A program made the translations under genes and the position numbers. A DNA stretch of 64,000 bases from NCBI RefSeq assembly GCF_004358185.1, contig NZ_SMUV01000057.1, positions 1 through 64,000 on the forward strand. Direction: 5' to 3'. Under the pieces are notes generated by a model that saw only the letters and a list, made by a program, of their open reading frames with translations, was not told the origin of the DNA and ran no database searches. The stretch is from Antarcticimicrobium luteum (GTDB lineage: Bacteria; Pseudomonadota; Alphaproteobacteria; Rhodobacterales; Rhodobacteraceae). Positions 62,939-64,000 of this stretch are shown one piece after another (position 1 is the first letter of the stretch; each line of letters starts with the position of its first letter).

Positions 62939-64000
62939 CTAAAGTTCGATCAGCCGGACCGTCTGGCCCTTTGCCGCCAGTGCCAGCCTGCCCTCGCACA
63001 GCCGCAGCGCCTCGGCGCCGAACACCTCATGGCGCCAGCCCTTCAGCGCCGGCACGTCGCGCATCCCCGCCGCGATGGCATCGAGATCCGCGCTCGGCGC
63101 GATCAGCTTTGCGGCGACGCCGGCGCTTTCGGTCTTGGCCTTGAGCAGTACCCGCAGCAGATCGGCCAGCGCCGGGTTCACCTGCATCTTTTCACGGCTG
63201 CGGTCGGGCTGCGGCAGATCGGCCGAAGGACAATCGATGCCGCGGGTGATCGCCGCCAGGATGCCATCGGCGATGGCGCCGCGCCGCGCCTCGCGCAGCA
63301 GCAGGCGCAAGCCGCCCAGATCCGCATGGGTGCGCGGTTTGACCGAGGCCAGCTCGACCAGCGCGTCGTCCTTGTAGACCCGGTTGCGCGGCACATTGTG
63401 CTCCTGCGCGTAGCCCTCCCGAAAGGCCGCCAGCTCCCGCACGATGGCCAGGAACCTGGCCGAACTGGTCCGCGTCTTGACCCGCCTCCAGGCTTCCTCG
63501 GGGCGGATGTCATAGGTCGCCGGATCGGTCAGGATTTCCAGCTCCTCGTCGACCCAGTGGCTGCGGCCGGTCTGGTCCAGTTCATCGGCCAGATGTTCGT
63601 AGATCTTGCGCAGATGCGTCACGTCGGCCAGCGCATAGGTTTTCTGCGCGTCGCTCAGCGGCCGCCGCGACCAGTCGGTAAAGCGAGAGGTCTTGTCGAC
63701 CGGCTGATGCACGATCTTGCGCACCAGGGTTTCATACCCGGCCTGCTCGCCAAAGCCGCAGACCATCGCCGCGACCTGGGTATCAAAGAGCGGTTTCGGG
63801 AACACCCCGGCCTCGACCCAGAAGATCTCCAGATCCTGCCGCGCCGCATGGAACACCTTGACCACGTTTTCGTCGCGGAAGAGTTCATACAGCGGCTCGA
63901 GCGACATCTCTCCGGCCAGCGGATCAACCAGAACCGCGGTCTCGTCGGTGTCGCCGGGCATCGCCAGCTGCACCAGGCAAAGCTTGGAGTAATAGGTCCG
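62939..64000 (-). CDS. rnd: Ribonuclease D (5' end beyond the window)
   Basis: 3'-5' exoribonuclease involved in tRNA and RNA maturation; 353 aa visible, N-terminus cut by the window edge. DEDD motif blocks are seen: FHAARQDLEIFW (second block), KPLFDTQVAAMVCGFGEQAGYETL, and the third block ...KTYALADVTHLRKIYEHL. Two HRDC-like domains follow (AFREGYAQEHNVPRNRVYKDDALVELA). The frame stays open to base 64000, so the ATG lies further on the unseen side. Confidence 0.94.
   Translation of the reverse strand, partial: RTYYSKLCLVQLAMPGDTDETAVLVDPLAGEMSLEPLYELFRDENVVKVFHAARQDLEIFWVEAGVFPKPLFDTQVAAMVCGFGEQAGYETLVRKIVHQPVDKTSRFTDWSRRPLSDAQKTYALADVTHLRKIYEHLADELDQTGRSHWVDEELEILTDPATYDIRPEEAWRRVKTRTSSARFLAIVRELAAFREGYAQEHNVPRNRVYKDDALVELASVKPRTHADLGGLRLLLREARRGAIADGILAAITRGIDCPSADLPQPDRSREKMQVNPALADLLRVLLKAKTESAGVAAKLIAPSADLDAIAAGMRDVPALKGWRHEVFGAEALRLCEGRLALAAKGQTVRLIEL

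Overview
The window is dense, GC-rich chromosomal DNA from a marine alphaproteobacterium of the Rhodobacteraceae (Roseobacter group). Markers for this are dmdA-acuI for DMSP catabolism, a circularly permuted two-piece tmRNA, TrgA/TrgB-type tellurite genes, DUF1476 (ATP synthase zeta inhibitor), DUF4169, a separate corrinoid methionine-synthase subunit, and a GH108 endolysin/holin pair of the type linked to gene transfer agents. Genus cannot be fixed from sequence alone. Almost every stretch is coding, with short intergenic gaps.

Layout. 1-545: remnant of a serine recombinase abutting the 3' end of tRNA-Ser(GGA), which marks the edge of an integrated element lying to the left. 602-9339: a seven-gene minus-strand series (photolyase, cfa, trgA, trgB, cysK, mscS-like channel, alanyl-tRNA editing protein). 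It is preceded by a sequence of the TGATCC-N18-TAAGA type known for RpoE (singlet-oxygen) promoters of Rhodobacter. 9348-16000: a class V aminotransferase, then a DMSP region (BCCT carrier, universal stress protein, acuI, dmdA and a divergent GntR regulator with two operator-like sites). 16100-20600: permuted ssrA, an NTF2-like protein, sspB (ClpXP adaptor for the ssrA tag), a secreted protein, fumC, and three small genes, the last frameshifted. 20654-29294: a P450 with a membrane alpha/beta hydrolase, ccdA, rne and an RTX protein.

29310-38711: a dctB/dctD two-component pair behind purQ, purS and purC (with an alcohol dehydrogenase gene set between purS and purQ), ATPase zeta inhibitor, the homocysteine-methyltransferase piece of a split methionine synthase, and an FHA/transmembrane/serine-protease fusion. 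38782-46807: enoyl-CoA hydratase, ccmH, ccmF, a holin/endolysin cassette set inside the ccm series, ccmE, argC, murI, and an acyltransferase. 46887-54673: a fused indolepyruvate ferredoxin oxidoreductase with a divergent LysR regulator, a candidate small RNA carrying an anti-Shine-Dalgarno CCUCCC segment, purL, bolA and a monothiol glutaredoxin. 54783-64000: zapA with an upstream coiled-coil (ZauP-like) gene, transketolase, a structured non-coding element, a methyltransferase, a radical SAM protein, the corrinoid subunit plus DUF1638, sufE, a lipoprotein and RNase D (cut by the window end).

No CRISPR array, rRNA or intact insertion sequence was seen. The least explained items are the candidate sRNA (about 51468-51553), the structured intergenic element (58208-58400), the DctD homologue lacking the GAFTGA loop, the FHA-protease fusion, and the placement of the lysis cassette inside the cytochrome c maturation genes.
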